Source of the DNA: Nemertoderma westbladi
Taxonomy: Eukaryota; Xenacoelomorpha; Nemertodermatida; Nemertodermatidae
NCBI GenBank assembly: GCA_032718475.1
Contig: JAUCBJ010000442.1
Span: 1 to 37,856, forward strand
Reading direction: 5' to 3'
DNA length: 37,856 nucleotides
The position numbers were made by a program, and so were the translations under genes. The notes under the pieces are model-generated. The model was not told the DNA's origin and did not search any database. It saw only the letters and a program-made list of their open reading frames with translations. Numbering within the stretch: the first letter of the stretch is position 1; each line of letters begins with the position of its first letter. Shown piece after piece: positions 37,776 through 37,856 of the stretch.

Positions 37776-37856
37776 CTACGTGGCTGGCGCTTAGGGTGCC
37801 CACAACCCTCTGCTACTACACTTTCCATCTACGTGGCGCTTCCGGTGCCCACAACC
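37776..37856. repeat. direct repeat at window end
   Basis: CTACGTGG..CGCTT.GGGTGCCCACAACC (37776-37807) recurs, with small changes, at 37831-37856, where the window ends. Probably the start of a longer tandem array. Confidence 0.75.

Overview
The window is eukaryotic nuclear DNA, almost certainly from a marine invertebrate animal. It is intron-style, AT-rich DNA with clean GTAAGT/GTGAGT donors and pyrimidine-rich acceptors. It is packed with animal transposons: CR1/L2-like LINEs, a Ty3/gypsy LTR element, piggyBac-like and Tc1/mariner-like DNA elements, tRNA-derived SINE heads and foldback DNA. A 2A-bearing LINE and 15-bp inverted tandem repeats are both known from sea urchins, so an echinoderm or related animal is a reasonable guess. 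The sequence alone does not fix the taxon.

Layout. 1-1658: tandem repeats and DNA without a recognisable gene. 1659-7135: a very large imperfect inverted repeat with arms of about 1.55 kb (1659-3221 and 5590-7135). Its middle holds a tRNA-like SINE and a second foldback structure built of 15-bp tandem repeats (4403-5534). 6630-8731: phase-compatible and homologous exons of an unrecognised gene run out of the right arm; the gene is cut off by a LINE 3' end (8735-9105). 9394-9840: tRNA-like sequence and a candidate solitary LTR. 11400-12345: LINE tail and a dead piggyBac-like transposase. 13149-14763: a TTAA-flanked piggyBac-like non-autonomous element with G/C-run hairpins and an internal satellite. 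15697-17059: broken coding DNA of unknown origin.

18270-20865 (minus strand): a LINE with an ORF1 carrying an SGNH-hydrolase signature and 19 copies of a 24-bp repeat, then an ORF2 N-terminus with several membrane segments, a 2A-like GDIHPNPGP motif and a truncated endonuclease. 21539-25182: repeat copies, a second exon homologous to the one at 7104, a mariner-like element with TA duplication, and a Myb/SANT-like coding exon that the mariner-like element interrupts. 26446-31951: a nearly full-length Ty3/gypsy LTR retrotransposon (gag, protease, RT-RNase H, D,D(35)E integrase with GPY/F-like end). Its LTRs are about 99% identical, but it has two in-frame stops and an out-of-frame protease. 32264-34049 (minus): a zinc-finger plus tyrosine-recombinase-like gene broken by two frameshifts and a stop. 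34446-35557: a MITE-like element and a mosaic of two duplicated segments, one copied from that recombinase gene. 35553-37856: piggyBac-like end, palindromes, hairpins, a possible piggyBac N-terminus and a possible LTR boundary.

Most of the window is layered mobile DNA. The parts least explained by known families are the exon family shared by 7104-7393 and 21805-22081, the inverted duplication that carries its 5' part, and the membrane-rich 2A-LINE ORF2.
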